Positions 30,801 through 43,549 of a DNA stretch of 64,000 bases are shown here, one piece after another (the stretch's first letter is position 1; each line of letters opens with the position of its first letter). The position numbers were made by a program, and so were the translations under genes. The notes beneath the pieces are model-generated. The model was not told the origin of the DNA. It saw only the letters and a list, made by a program, of their open reading frames with translations, and ran no database searches. The DNA comes from Homarus americanus (lineage: Eukaryota; Arthropoda; Malacostraca; Decapoda; Nephropidae). The stretch lies in NCBI RefSeq assembly GCF_018991925.1, contig NW_024735554.1, forward strand, positions 3,303,670 through 3,367,669, given 5' to 3'.

Positions 30801-33800
30801 CACTCCTCAGCCCCTAGCTTTATTACTGCCCACTACACTTCCTCTCATGGTAACCTGTCAAATGCCTTCCCTGAGTCTCCATATAAAAAATACAACTTTC
30901 TCTCCTTCCTTAGCTATTCTGTTGTAGATGCCTAGCATAATTGATTGCCTCTGTATTCCCCCCTGCCTGGCATGAACTCAAATTGCCTTTTATTAATATC
31001 CACAAATTTCTTGATCTTTTCCTCTTGTCATTGTCACATTGCCTAATGCTTTCAACCTTTCTGTACTATTCCAAAGCTAACAGCAGCCCTTTCATTCTTC
31101 ATTTTGTCAATTACTTTCTTCGCCCAGTTTCTCTCAATCTTTGGACATGGTCCCTGTACCGGCTCTTCTGCTTCGAGGCTGTCAATCATAGTTGAACTCC
31201 TTGTTCAGCAGGCAACTGAAGTGATTTCTTCAAGCATCCTTACTTTCCTAATATTCAGTATCATTTCTCATGTATTGCTTACCAGCTACATCCTTGTTTC
31301 TACTGGCTATTTTCCTTATTATTTTGTATGCCGTAATTCACCTCTATTATCCGCACTATTCATCTTACCCTCAAATGCATCCTGTCCGTGCTCTTTAGCC
31401 TTATAAATTTCTCTTCTGGCCCTGCAATTGGCCTCCAAGTACTCTTCCAGTCCTCATATAATCTTCTTCTTTATCATTCTCTCGTCTTCATCATTCCATC
31501 ACCGTGTTACTGCATGCCTGATTGTGTCCTTCATCCAGCCACAGACCTTATCAGCTGCACTTAACAGACCATCCTTTTACTGTATATGATCCAGCAATTC
31601 ACTACACTTGCTGTCTCCCCACTCCTTAGCTCAACATACAGTATTATGCTTCCTTTACATTCTATTCTTTCAATTTCCACACTCCATTTCAAAATATACA
31701 CCTGCTTCCTATTCCTGCTATTTTATGGCAACATTTCATACACAAGTAATGTGTGCTGCAAAGCATATTCTTCCCCTGTTATCACTTTTATGTCTCAATA
31801 AAGCATCCTGTCTGATTTCCTGACATGTACAGTATGTAGTACAGTAGTCAGTTTGGGTTTCTGTGTCACATGACTCATATGTAACCTGTCTATTTGCCCT
31901 CTTAAACAATGTGTTGTATTCAACCATATTCAGTGCATCTCCAAAATCATGTACAGGGTATACAGTATTCTTTTGCCTTCACTGTTCCTTGTTCCAAAGC
32001 CTTTTTCACCAAGCACACCTTTAGAACCTGATGTGATTTTACCAGCAGAGCCGTGTATGGTGCAAAAACAGTATTATATTGTGTAAACTCATGCTAGCTA
32101 GGAATACTAATGTATTTTGTAACACTTAATATAAGTATTGTTGTAGAGTATTGAGTGTTGATCATATTATTGAAGTTCTGAGATAAATAATTTAATAAGT
32201 GATACCTGTATTACATGCATGATAATGGTAACTGGAAAGGGATGGCTTAGGGTCAAGGATTCTATCTTATGAACTGACATCACTTAACCTTAGAAATAAA
32301 ACAAATATCTTACTTTTTGGAAATCAACAGAGTCTTGAAGGAATGGAAAACCTCTCACTGAGCCCAGAGTGTATGTTAAGACTGGAGATGCTTCCTAGTC
32401 ACATACCACTCTCTGTTGCTGAGAAGATTCTATTTATTGGTGAGGCCATCCTTGTGTTTGAGAGAGAAGCAAAAAAAGAGAATGGTAAGACAAGTTCTCA
32501 ACAATACTTTTAATGTAAATGGTTTATAGTCTGTCATTCTCTTATTATTCTGGAGTAACACATTTACTTCATCTTAAAGACAGAGGGTCTCTGTAGAGTA
32601 CATGTACTTTTTTTGCATTTTGACATTTTTATAGCTGCACAATGCACACCTTTAGGCATCCTTTCTTCTTTCAGGAAAGTAATCCACAACAGAATCCTTA
32701 CAGCTCACATAGTACTTAGATTGATGGAGGCAAGAGGCAGCTGCTGCTCACATACAGAGCTGCTGAGAGCAGGCTATGGCCCCAGGAGAAAGATAAATTT
32801 ATGGGTCCCCTTTTGGCCTTTGAACAGTTTTGAACCATTATCCCTCTTTTCCCAGGGCCCATAGAGTCCTGGGCCCCAGGGATTTATCTCATCTTCCCTG
32901 CCCTCTAGGCGGCCCTGCTCACATAATCACTTATTTAAGTTTCAAATTAATGACCCCCCCTCCCCCCACAAAAAAAAGTATATACCTATATGTACAGACA
33001 AATTGTATGCTGAAAGCTATTTTGAAATGTACATGATAATGATTTGAGCATTCTTTATATGAAATTTGAAAATACTGTATAGAATAAATTTATTTTCTTT
33101 AATTTTCCACATTGGAGTAATGAGGAAAAATTGGACAATCAGACAACTGGCTTAATGACCCCGTGTGTGGTGGTGTGAGTGACGAGTCTAATTTTCCTCA
33201 TGTGAGTTTGAGGAGTAAGTTATATGGTGATTGTAGGAGAATGACAACACACTGAAAGCTTATTTGTAAAGTTAACAATAGTGTTAGAGAATAATGAAGT
33301 AAGTTTGGCAGTAGTTCTCTATAGTTTACATTTTACAAAACCCCATTTATTCCAAGGAGTGCTTTTTATATTTACCCTCTATTATACATGCATTTTAGTA
33401 TTTTATTAAATTATTAACCATTAATTGAAAATTTTAAGGACATTAGAAATTGCAATGATTTTACTGAGATCGGGTTTTATCGCTAAATCTTAACAAATAA
33501 AACCAAATGATATAATGATTTAGTCATTAGTGAGAAGCCTGTGGTTGCATTTCATTGGCAGATTGTCAGTTCTTGAGGTAATGTCCTCTAGTAGTAAATG
33601 AGTACAGTAACACTTATACAGTAGTATGTAGTACAGGTATATGTATAAACAGCTAATTTCTTAATTTCAAATATAATTTTTATCAATTTTTTTATAGATT
33701 AAAAGCTATTAATTGGCACAAAAGACAGTGAAGCAATGGCTGTTTTTGGAATTCTTAACACGGTAATTATTTTTTTAACTGCATCCCACACCGATGACCT

Positions 33801-36800
33801 TCACAGTCCACTGGTTAAGAAACACTGTACAGATAGTGTACAGTTATTTGATGAAACTAATGAAATATAACCAAACTGACAAAAGGCCTTTGGTTTATTA
33901 CATGCTTACCCTGGACACATGTTCATGATAATACCCACTTTACAGAAACCTCTAAGTCCCAAACAGATACTCTGCTGTACTTAAAAAAAAGTTAGTTTTA
34001 TCTGTACATACAGTAAAAAAAGTAGCGAAACAATATGACACCACGGACGAGGGATAGTGGAATATGTGTGTTGGTCCTGTATTGTGGTGGTAGTCCTGTT
34101 GTCCTTGCCTGAGGCTGTCCTCACATATCTGTTGCTAATGACATATCCTGCTGTATATAGTTGATGGTATAACAATATGAACACATCAGGTGATACATGG
34201 ATCATTACGGAAGTCAGCAAACCCCCCCCCCCCTTTTTTTTTACTGTGTTTACCGTATACAACAACTACACAGGGACACAGCACATAGTCATAAAGACAT
34301 AAAGGCTTGGAGCTGTTCCAGGTTTACTTCATCACCCAGCATTCTCCGCCTCATACCTGCTGTTTATTTATAAATTTCACGTCACATTGAGAATTTTACT
34401 TGTGTTTTATGCTTAATTTGTAGACCAATTTTCTGGTCGAGTTATATGAAGGTCATTGACAAGTCCCTGATTTTTAGATCAAAATAAACCCAGCAACTTA
34501 TAGTTAAATTGACCTTTGTTTGGTTAAGAGTCTTTATGGTTTGTTTTCCTTCCCTGCACATCATCCCTTAGTTTGAGTTACTATTTTGTCTGTGATCTAT
34601 AAATTGCACACCTATTTACTTAACTAACATAGGTTTTCTTTGAGTATGTGAGTGTGTTGAGATACTGTACTAATATTCATGAATCAAAAATTCATCATTA
34701 AATCATATAGGTATTTAATACTTACAGTATATAGCATACTCACTGTACAATTAATGTGAACTTTATTTATGGTATTTTGTGAATGGTATATATACAGATA
34801 TATCAAAATCACATCTAGGATTATTGATATGTCTGATTTGTTTTAGGTGTTGTGGACACTGCTGCTGTATCATCCCTTAGTGGCCAAGTATTGAAGAGCA
34901 GAGAAGAAGAGTTCAAAGCCCTCATTAATACACTGGGACAGGAACCAACATTTTCCATCATTCAATTCAGTCAAGTCATTGAGACAATCAGGCATTGTAT
35001 CTCTCAGGTGGGTAAATAAGCTTATATACATTAAAAACTTACCATTTATAGCATCAAATTGGTCCAAGGAGCCTCGTGTATAGTTCTATAAATAAGTCTT
35101 GGGTCATGAGAGAGGTCTGTGTTAGGCAAAAGACATTTCTCAAGGGTGGGGAACTATATAATGTACAGTTTGAGTTTTGGTGCTATGGCAGATAATGCAT
35201 CATAGCCCTGCCTTATCTGTCTCCTGACATCTTGGTTTTCTAAAAATAAGACAGTCTAGCCATCTCCTTGCTTGAAGCAGGTCATTCCCTGGATAACTCT
35301 GCTTCATAGAGCTGTGTTCCACCCCACCACAATAACAAATCATGGACTATGTTATAAGATTATGGTACCTAATTTAACAGCTACTGTACAGTACTTGTAC
35401 TGTATTAAAATAAAGAATGTTGATTTACTAACTAAACTAGAAATTGTGAAAATGCCAGGAAGTATTTGATTTCCTCAATGTTCCTTTGTTTCACTTTATC
35501 ATTTTATTTGCATTTAATGTTCCTATTTGACCCAGCGTTATTTGAGTCATTTCAATATTCATTTTCAGGAACTTTGGAAATTAGTAATGGGGGCAGGTTT
35601 AGTAGCAGAAGTGGGTGATTTGAAGGCTGTTTTCCTGCTTGGCCGTGGAGAGCTCTACCAGACACTCATCCCATCTGTCACACCATACCTCCTTAACAGT
35701 GCACCCAATGCCAGTGAGTGATCTTGCCATGGGTTTTACTCTAATAATGATATACAATGGATACTGTATATATCAATCCTGGAGTATATTTTGACTTTAA
35801 GTTGATAATTTGAGATATTCCACTTTTTTATTCTTCTTCAGATTTTGACGGGTTATTCCAGTTAGCAGGGCGACAGGTGTTATTGGAGGAGGGGATGCTT
35901 GAGAAGTTCACTCTCTCCCTCAAGACTCAGCTTACTCAGTCTTCCCAAACCAAAGAACAACCAGGTTAGAGGATGAAAATATTTTATAAGCTCTTTGTTC
36001 TTGAATGTTTTAATTTAAAATTTTTTCTGGTTATTAAAATTGGTGTGGGATTAATATTTCTTCACCCATGGAGAGTAAGAGAATAATTTGACTAAAAATG
36101 AAGGACTGAAGATTGAAATCCCAATTGATGACCTAATGTCTGGACCTAACATTTAGTGTACAGGTAACCCCTGATTTATGATAGGATTGCATTCCTAAAA
36201 ACCATAAATTAAACCAAAATATCGTAAGTCAGGCCCCTTTTAACATGGGTTTCAATGGAATACGTTTCTCTCCTGTCCGACACAGACATGTAACGCAGAA
36301 AAAAGTTATCCTACTTTAATTAAATAAATAAAAAAAATTAAACAGCACTCACATGCATTAAATAAAATATAAAGATGAACAACACTCCCCCAAAATGGCA
36401 AACTATCACACTGATCATGTGGCTATGTAAGATATTTTGCACTAATCACTTTACAGTCACCAAAACAGAGAAAAATCTGGATGTTAATGTTCTCCTTTTA
36501 CCAATAACTGCATAGTAACACAGCAATTACAAGGCTGCTCAGTGATAAATAATGATAAAGGTGGTCACATGATCCAGGGCAGGAACGATCACGTTGATAT
36601 AAAGCGCAGGATTGTAGTATGCAGGGTGCCGGTGAAGCGGCAAACGGGTAGGTGACACTGAATTTGACAAGTGAAGAGAAAGATGCACTTCCCTGATGTT
36701 TACATTCTGTGACAGCAAGTTTGGCTTCACCGTAACTATCATTAACGTGGATTTTGCATAACGTAAATTGATCAAGGATGTTTAAACCTAATTATAGTTG

Positions 36801-39800
36801 TTAACGCGGAATATTGTAAAACAGATTATCTTAAGTCGGGGATACCTTTATTTACCCAGCAACCCAAGTCATGCTTGACATTAGTGACTGGGATTATTTC
36901 ACTGATCAGTTATATAGACAGAGAAATTGAAATTTGTTCAGTAAAACTGTTATGCCTCCCTGTTGCAACTCATTAGGAGGATAATGAGTTGTGACATCAC
37001 ATTAGCAGTTCTCTGTGTCTGCCACTTCAGGCTCATCCATTACCTTTCAGTCAAGTCTACAATTCTCAGATATTGCCACTGCTTCAAGGTCACCAGGTGT
37101 CTAATAACTTGGCAACATTTATCAGTCGCTGAGTGAAACTTCCCTCAGTTTCTTGTCACTTGAATTTTGACACCTAACCTTTTCTTTGGGACACTGGGAT
37201 GAGGAGTTGCTTGCAGCACATTGTCCATACATACTGTACAGTATAATGTATCCTGCTGTTAAACTTGTCCTACTCCTTTGGTAAGGACAAGCTCTACTTG
37301 GGGTTGTTATTAATAGTAAATCTTATACGTCACTCATCGAGAACCTGTTTGTCATAAAAACTTTAATTATTAGTGTCACTATGATGATGGTTATTCATTG
37401 TATATGTAAATAGCTAGAGTGCTCACTAGTGGGGATGGTCACATTGCATTTTTTTTTTTTTACATTACAGTATATTGTAAACTTTTGAATGGTCATTGGT
37501 TAGCTCCTGTTCTGTAGCTCTGGTGTGAAGGATCAAATTCAAAGTTTATCCATTTTTCTAGGAAAGATTCCTACTCACAGACAATATAAAGGATTTAATT
37601 CATCAGTTTTGAACTCTATCTAAGTGCGGAAATGTGATATTCTGCATTTCCCCAAAAGTAACAGAAAGCTAATGTATATATCTTTATAATTGGATTTAGA
37701 CATTACAATAGAGGGATGTTAAGATAGGCTTCATGATGTGTACAGTATACGTACTGGAAGATGCTGTGTAGGCTAGCCTGCTGGATGGTAGAAATACTGT
37801 ACCTGTGGTGTATTAGATAAATCTTTCAGATAAAAGTTGGCGAAGTCTAAGGTTGGACTACCATGCGAAGTGGCCGCTACACAAGCTGTTCACCTCAGCA
37901 GTTCAGGACAAGTACAATGCCATCTTCACATTTCTCTTGGATGTTCGTAGAGCTCAGTTTCGCCTGCAGCAGTTATGGATCACACAGATGCGAACTAAAT
38001 TCCAGAGGTAAGATTTTTTCCAAAATGAAGTTTGCTCAGTACAGTATCTGTCTTAGAATTTTATGAAATAAGTTTTCTTCTGCAGGCAGTCCTGGGTTAT
38101 GAATGGGATCCCTTCCTCAAGATGTTCATAAGTTTGAATTGTATGTACTGTAAGTCATAACACAACATATACATACATACACACACACACAATAATAGTA
38201 AATACAATATAGGAACACAATACAGTATCTAACATTAGTACTGTACACATATGTTACAGCATACAGGTACAGGGATACCTCGCTATTTGCAATCCCACTT
38301 ATTTGTGATTGATATTTTAACACCCCTATTCAAGATTAAAATTTCATATACCCACTGTAGTTAGTATGCAATTGTGGGGGGGGAGGGGAGGGGGTGTGGT
38401 GTTGGGGATCTCAGCCTCTCCCTACCATGCCAAGTTGTGAGCTGCGTTATTATTGTTTTTCAACTCGTTGTTTTGGGTAGATACTGCAGTACTTGTAATT
38501 TTCTTCAATTTTGTTTTCTTTTTACTCCGTTACGTCTCGCACAATTTTTCATACAGAATGTGAAAAAAAAGAGACTATCATGAGGTCAAAAACATAAAGG
38601 GAATAAAAATTTCTTACATTGTTGGTAGTTAGTGCTCAGTGATGAGGCCCTCAGCCATTCCGGTCTCTCTGTCCAGCTTGTAGTGCAACTATTTCCAAAG
38701 GGCATTGTGGTATTTTTTCTTTTCTTATATTTATTAGTATAATATGTAGTGAAAGTTGCCAGCTGGGAACTCATATCCCTATATTTACATCAATTCTTAT
38801 GGGGAAAATTGCCCCGATAGTCGCAAATTTGTTATTCACTATAACTTTTAGGAACACATCCTTTACCATAGCTGGGGCATTCCTGTATAAGAATCCGCAA
38901 AAACAGGAACACAATACAGTACTGTATGTAATTTCTAACACTTAGTTTTAATCCTGATGGAGGCTTGCATGTAGGAACAGGCATTTCTAGGAGAAGAAAG
39001 ATAGGCTTAATCAGATGATAGTGAAGAAAATGATGATGGAGACATTGTTGGTTCTGGGGTTGCTGCTGAGTTAGAAGGGACTGGTTCTGTCTGCCTTCAA
39101 CCTTCTTATAAAATTTGTCAAGGGAAGATTGAACTGAATTTTTTCTTTTTTTGATAAATTTCTTTGTTGCATCGTGGACAGTCACTGACAACTCTGTGGA
39201 CCTTGGTGTATCTTGAGTTTGAGTCTTGCTCTTCAAACTTTGCCGTTCTTTTTTCAACTAGCAGGATAGCTTCTACCAGTTCTTTGATGATGAATCTCTT
39301 GGGCTCTGGAGTAACAACTTCTTCCTCTACGATCACCTGCTTTTCCAGTTCCATCAGGTCATTATTTGTTAACTGTAGTATGGGGATCAAGCAACTCCGT
39401 TACATCATCTGCATCGATTTCAAGCTCGAGTTGATTTCCAAGGGTCACCACTTTTTTCGTCACTGCCCCAACAGTCTCATCAAAACCATGGAAATCGTTA
39501 ACAAACTGAGGGCAACTCTTCTTCCACACTCCATTTATAAAGTTTTGCTTTATCTTGTCCCATGCATCTGCTATATTCTTCACTGCATCATCAGTGATGT
39601 ACAACCTTCAAAATTCCTTTACTTACCGTAATAGCTTGGGGAAATGTCCTACGGTGGTACTGTAGTGTTCTATAAAGGAAGCAATGATGCCCTGTTTCAT
39701 AGGCTGGAGAACTGAGGTTGTTAGTTGGCAGATACACAACCTTAATATTTGAATGAAAATCAATAAAAAATGCAAAATGCCCAGGGGCATTACGGTATCA

Positions 39801-42651
39801 AGAGCCAATAAAATCTTGAATGGCAGATTCTTGAGGCACAGTATCTCTCCACCTCAGGCACAAAATTATTTGATAACCAGTCCTCAAAAAGGACATCACC
39901 CAAGCCTCTTTATTGGACTTGTAGATGAATGGGAGTGATGCCTTCCAGAGTCCCTTAAAAGCCAGAACGTACATAACACCTGTCTATGAAGCATACAATG
40001 CATCCAGCCAGCATGTGAGGTCTTCTTTCTTACCTGTGCCTCAAGTCCTGCATTTCCTTCCAACATTGACTAAGCTCTGTCAATGAACAGCTCAATCCAT
40101 TTTTTATCCAATTTTTTGTCATTTTCACACATAGACACTACACATCTAATGATGAAATTCTACTATTGATTGACCTGCAAAACAACTTAACTCGTTAATT
40201 TCATTTTGTGTAACATAATTTACATAAATAATGAAATGGGCATCTTTACAACATTGGTTTTCTTACCTACTTACAACCCAAAGTGTGCAGTTTATAATAC
40301 ATTACATTGTTATTGTCTTTAACAGGATTCGTTTCCTAATTTTACTATACATTGTTTTAGTTTCCATTTTTTTTATCTTAATTCATGAAAATCCTTGCAA
40401 ATTATTATATATGAACTGTGTTTAATTTACCCCCCCCCCACCCCTCCAGAAAGAGTGAGGCAGACCGTCTACAGTGGACACTTAGGCATCACATGAGTCT
40501 CTTGATTGATAACATCCAGTATTACTTACAGGTTAGTTCATTAAACATTTCCTTATAAACTCTTTGATGTATTAAGAAAAAATAGAAGTGTAACACCAGT
40601 ATCTTCCTCCATATATGTAGTAAACAGCATGACAGGAAACTATGTAGAAGGTAGGTGTGGTTAGATTAGATTATATGCTTTTTACCTTTTATATACCATA
40701 GAGTTGAAGGTCATATGTGTCTGGAGTACATCTGTTAACTTTGTTCTCAGCTTAATTCCTCCCCTATTAAGGTAACTTACCTTAACCTCAGGATGCGGCA
40801 CGTCACTCCAACAGTTTTGAACACTCCTCATGCTCGTGCTGCAGTAACTCTGTTTAAAAATTGTCTAAAAGGTGATACAGCAAATCCTTGGTGGTCTGAA
40901 CTAGCCAGGTGGCCCATAACTGTGTGGTGACAATTGTTGTTTATCTGCCATTTTCTTATAACCCATATAAAATGTTTAAAATGGTTCTTCTTCTTCCTCT
41001 TTCTCCTTTTTTTTTTTACACTTCCTCTTACTGTTCTTCTTACTATTTTATTTTACCTTTTAAGATTGAATAAAGGGTTTGTTTTATCTCCCCCCACCAC
41101 AAAAAAAAGTTTGAAAAAGTATAGCACAATATTACTTTTTCTTTATTCTTTGATAGGTATTGTTTGGTAATAAAGTTCATGAACTGGTATATAGCTCAAA
41201 TGTTTTTTCTTTTATAATTAGTTTGTACCGAGTTTGCCCCCCCCCTCTCTCTCTCTCATTCTCAGTGCTGTATTGTATCACTTTTGTCAATATTAAATAT
41301 TTTACATAAGAAATTTCATCCCACAACATATAGGATCGAACAGGACTTATATGCATGTAACTTGCCTTCTACCATTGTGGGGGGCAGGTATAGAATGAAA
41401 TGTTGCTATTATCCACATGTACTATTTTTTTCCTCTTTTCAATAATTAGCTTGTAGAAACAATTGAGTTAATAGTTCATAGTTTTTTCAAAGGTTGATTT
41501 TTTTGTCTAGGTGTTTCAAGAGCAACTTTACCTAGATGACCTAATCAGAGGTAATTTAACAAATAAGTATTTATTTTAACCTTTAACCTGTGGCCCAGGA
41601 AATATTGGCTACTCTTTTTACGCAAAATAAAACTGGAATACTAAATCTTACAAAAATAGTAAATTTTCTTTAATTTTTTGTTGACAATCTTGCCAAATTA
41701 CGGAATAAGAAAAAGTTTTAGTTACCTTACAATTTATCTTGTTGATGTTTTTCTCCATGTGCAATTGCAATTCCATTATAATAACACACAATAATAGCCA
41801 GGGACCCATGTGTTGTTGAGTGAAGTTCGGATGTTGGTGTTCAGTGTTTGGGCATTGGCCGGCATACCATGAAGTAGTCAGTGGGTTTTTACTTATTAAC
41901 TGACTGCACTTATTTTACCCTTACATATATTTGTTCCTGTAATTATTTCCTTGCTTAGAAACTGCTACAAAGGCTTCAGTAGGGAAACAGGGTGTTTACC
42001 AGTGATGGTTGGCCTTAAACAAAGCACAGGAACACCATATACTGTACATTTAAATGTTTTGGCGGGAAATAGCAGTGTCTATTGACGGTCACGGTCGCCT
42101 ATGTAAACATCGATAGACTTTGGCCGTAGTTTAAGGGTTAATGTGAAAAATTGCTTATATATGTATTAAAACCTCAGGTTGATGTTTTGGAGTCGCAGCA
42201 CTGGCAGCTAATTGCAGAAATCGGGAAGACTCACGATTATCAACATTTGGTTCGAGCCCACCACAACTTCCTTGTCTCAGTCTCTGCCCAGTGTTTCCTT
42301 AATAACACCTTGGTTAGCAATTGTTTACAACACTTACTTAAGCTCATCCATAAATTTTGTTCCATTCTTGAATCTTTATTTAATAATGATTCTAAGGGTA
42401 AAAATGCTCTGCTTCTCCCAGTCTTGCCCCTTGGCACACAACCAGTTCTCCTAAATAGCACAGAGCAAATCAAGGAACTTAATGAAGCATTTGAGCGTGC
42501 AGCTGCTCGGCTCTTCTTTGTGCTGTCCAACTTAAGACTTCACCAGGGATCACAGTATACATCTCAACTCATTATGAGAATCGACTATAATAAATATTAC
42601 AGTAAAAATACAGCTGTTAGACGGTTCAAACCTGCTCTGAATGACATCTAA
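24875..42651 (+). CDS. TUBGCP4: Gamma-tubulin complex component 4 (GCP4), complete
   Basis: Twelve exons: 24,875-24,952; 26,365-26,494; 27,004-27,200; 27,530-27,624; 29,995-30,139; 32,331-32,484; 34,847-35,007; 35,569-35,713; 35,842-35,964; 37,830-38,007; 40,450-40,531; 42,178-42,651. All phases agree and the coding total is 1,962 nt, i.e. 653 aa against 667 in human. GCP4 is a structural subunit of the gamma-tubulin ring complex that nucleates microtubules at centrosomes and spindles. GRIP1 spans roughly residues 1-330, with FLHPSE (33-38) and AEKILFIGE (245-253); FLLGRGELYQ (about 341-350) follows, then GRIP2, containing LLIDNIQYYLQVDVLES across the exon 11/12 join and ending RIDYNKYY. The start gives MLHDLISAV, matching the family's MIHELLLAL. 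Intron 2 uses a GC donor; all others are GT-AG. Introns 4, 5, 9 and 10 carry TIR elements or LINE debris. Alternative splicing cannot be judged here. Confidence 0.97.
25068..25085 (+). repeat. Short (TTAGG)n run in TUBGCP4 intron 1
   Basis: GGTTAGGTTAGGTTAGGG, three perfect units. Intron 1 otherwise shows no recognisable feature; the 100-codon frame at 25,213-25,515 and the 84-codon frame at 25,803-26,057 resemble no known protein. Confidence 0.75.
26495..26500 (+). promoter_or_regulatory. GC-type 5' splice site of TUBGCP4 intron 2
   Basis: The exon 2/intron 2 junction reads ACAG|GCAAGT. It gives the only in-phase join to exon 3 (VNT, then D, then KKHRCGLYL), and the rest of the donor matches the strict consensus seen at GC-AG introns. 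Confidence 0.85.
29098..29412 (-). CDS. Truncated Tigger transposase ORF (C-terminal tail only)
   Basis: 104 codons, starting MASAGTPPPEKS at 29,412 and open to a stop at 29,098. The first dozen residues look like the extreme N-terminus of a Tigger transposase. The rest (EIIELGEKLKLIL, MEPYIQIYLDDINASRQSSI) corresponds to the C-terminal tail that ends in the family's QSSIEDFL-like motif. The DNA-binding helix-turn-helix and the DDE domain are gone, apparently by an in-frame internal deletion. No catalytic role is possible. Translation is unproven; its intact frame may simply reflect a recent deletion event. Confidence 0.6.
   Translation of the reverse strand: MASAGTPPPEKSIELPGPSHDNVKEIIELGEKLKLILDNDPDKHRYEASNNHLTKVMEPYIQIYLDDINASRQSSIEDFLAHNPPQPQPAQVSDSDIDSEDMGF
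29540..29660 (-). promoter_or_regulatory. Candidate promoter of the deleted Tigger
   Basis: A perfect CRE palindrome TGACGTCA lies at 29,615-29,622, with ATTGG (inverted CCAAT) boxes on the ORF strand near 29,541, 29,592 and 29,641. All are 130-230 nt upstream of the ORF start. Confidence 0.45.
30193..30502 (+). mobile_element. Tigger-like MITE (CTCGACTTACGA family), TUBGCP4 intron 5
   Basis: 310 bp flanked by TA. The left end is CAGTCTCTCCTCGACTTACG and the right end, read inward, is CAGGTACCCCTCGACTTACA. GTAAGTCGA recurs inside. No coding capacity. Confidence 0.85.
30545..31560 (-). mobile_element. LINE reverse transcriptase remnant, TUBGCP4 intron 5
   Basis: Minus-strand reading contains FVDINKRQFEFMPGRG near 31,010 and KAFDRLP near 30,870, i.e. 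RT motifs of an EEP-type LINE, with many stops and frameshifts. Upstream (31,380-31,560) is linker-like sequence. Not functional. Confidence 0.75.
31561..32330 (+). other. TUBGCP4 intron 5, right part
   Basis: No element recognised. Several TACAGTA words lie at 31,630-31,970. Confidence 0.5.
33780..33830 (-). mobile_element. Possible hAT-type terminus in TUBGCP4 intron 6
   Basis: GTCCACTGGTTAAGAAACACTG is the inverse of a CAGTGTTTCTTAACC-like hAT end. The partner terminus was not found, so this is weak. Confidence 0.25.
36161..36848 (+). mobile_element. Tigger-like MITE in TUBGCP4 intron 9
   Basis: The left end is CAGGTAACCCCTGATTTATG after TA. The right end reads CTTAAGTCGGGGATACCTTTA, so the outermost bases are mutated. 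About 690 bp, no coding capacity. The sequence is related to the CTCGACTTACGA family by eye. Confidence 0.65.
36849..37829 (+). other. TUBGCP4 intron 9, right part
   Basis: No element recognised; a T-tract lies at about 37,450. Poly-TACTGTA words occur at 37,232 and 37,739-37,803. Confidence 0.5.
38093..40140 (-). mobile_element. Decayed Tigger with nested MITE, TUBGCP4 intron 10
   Basis: A terminus-like CAGGCAGTCCTGGGTTATGA lies at 38,093. Minus-strand transposase pieces follow at about 38,960-40,130: SVLQPMKQGIIASF near 39,680 (the DDE_1 PMDQGVIA block with D changed to K), VKNIADAWDKIKQNFINGVW near 39,560, QFVNDFHGF near 39,490, NNDLMELEKQ near 39,350 and KNSVQSSLDKFYKK near 39,120. Multiple stops. 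The other end was not located. Confidence 0.75.
38270..38885 (+). mobile_element. MITE nested in the Tigger of intron 10
   Basis: 616 bp flanked by TA. The left end is CAGGGATACCTCGCTATTTG and the right end, inward, is CAGGAATGCCCCAGCTATGG. It contains CGCAAAT/ATTTGC words near both ends. No coding capacity. Confidence 0.65.
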
Positions 42652-43549
42652 TTCTCATTTCTGGTGCTGTTATAATATATAGCTACATGCCATATAAAAT
42701 GTTTCCTTCAGCTATAACATAACCAATTCCATTTAAAGTAAGAGGTTCCTTCAAGTAATGTAGTTGACACTAACTCCTTGCTGCTACAGTACCACAATTT
42801 ATGAGGCGGTAACCCCCAGAAAGAAAGTTTGGCTTAAACTAAACATCACACTACCATCGCTGAGCACAGGCCTGAACTTGCACCTAATGAACTTTAAGTC
42901 CAGAGTGGTATCATCTGACCCATGGAGCTTCTGTTTAAAAAATTTAATTGTTAACACTTGAAGCATATTAATCTGTATACCTACAAAAAACATATTTTAC
43001 CCTCATGTGATTAAAGAGCAGTGCACTTGAGCTTTTTTATGTTTTGCATCTTTCAACACATGGTTCTTATTCAAACTTAATATGGGTGTTCTTAATGATG
43101 ATGTAATAAAGTGTTTGTTTGGAGGCTCTCTTAATGCTGTATGGTTTCTTGACATAAGTGGGCACACCTCATTCTTGGGGAGGGGGAGCTAAAAACTTGT
43201 TGAAGTACTTTATATTCATCATTATCTCTCTTGGCTTCATAGCAGTCTTGTGTCATAATGTCTTCTTGACTTTCTATGATCCAATTAGTCTCGGAAAGTG
43301 AGAGTATACACACCTTAGAATGTGCAGTGTATATTGGAAGATAAATCCTGTACTGTATGGAGCAGTTACATTGGGATATGTATTGTTGTTTTTATTGTAT
43401 CAGTTAATAAACTTTCTTCTGCTTCCTTGTGGAGTATTGGTACCAAGTCTTTTAAACTTAATTAATTCATCTATAATACATCATGCTGAGATGTATTATC
43501 ATCCTAGCAGATGGGAACATTTAATATATATTTTGTCGATATAAAGATA
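42652..43549 (+). other. TUBGCP4 3' UTR and downstream
   Basis: Non-coding sequence after the TUBGCP4 stop. The 74-codon frame at 43,320-43,544 has no recognisable domain. Confidence 0.5.
43105..43110 (+). terminator. Candidate TUBGCP4 polyadenylation signal
   Basis: AATAAA lies 454 nt after the stop codon, followed by a GT-rich stretch (GTGTTTGTTTGG). A second AATAAA is at 43,406-43,411. Confidence 0.55.

Noticed and set aside
40780..40930. Possible LINE tail frame (RHVTPTVLNTPHARAAVTLF) in TUBGCP4 intron 11
   Set aside because: Too short and lacking any motif specific to a LINE family.
42151..42177. Extension of the last TUBGCP4 exon to the upstream ATG at 42,151
   Set aside because: The acceptor ACCTCAG at 42,177 and homology starting at VDVLES show that coding begins at 42,178.
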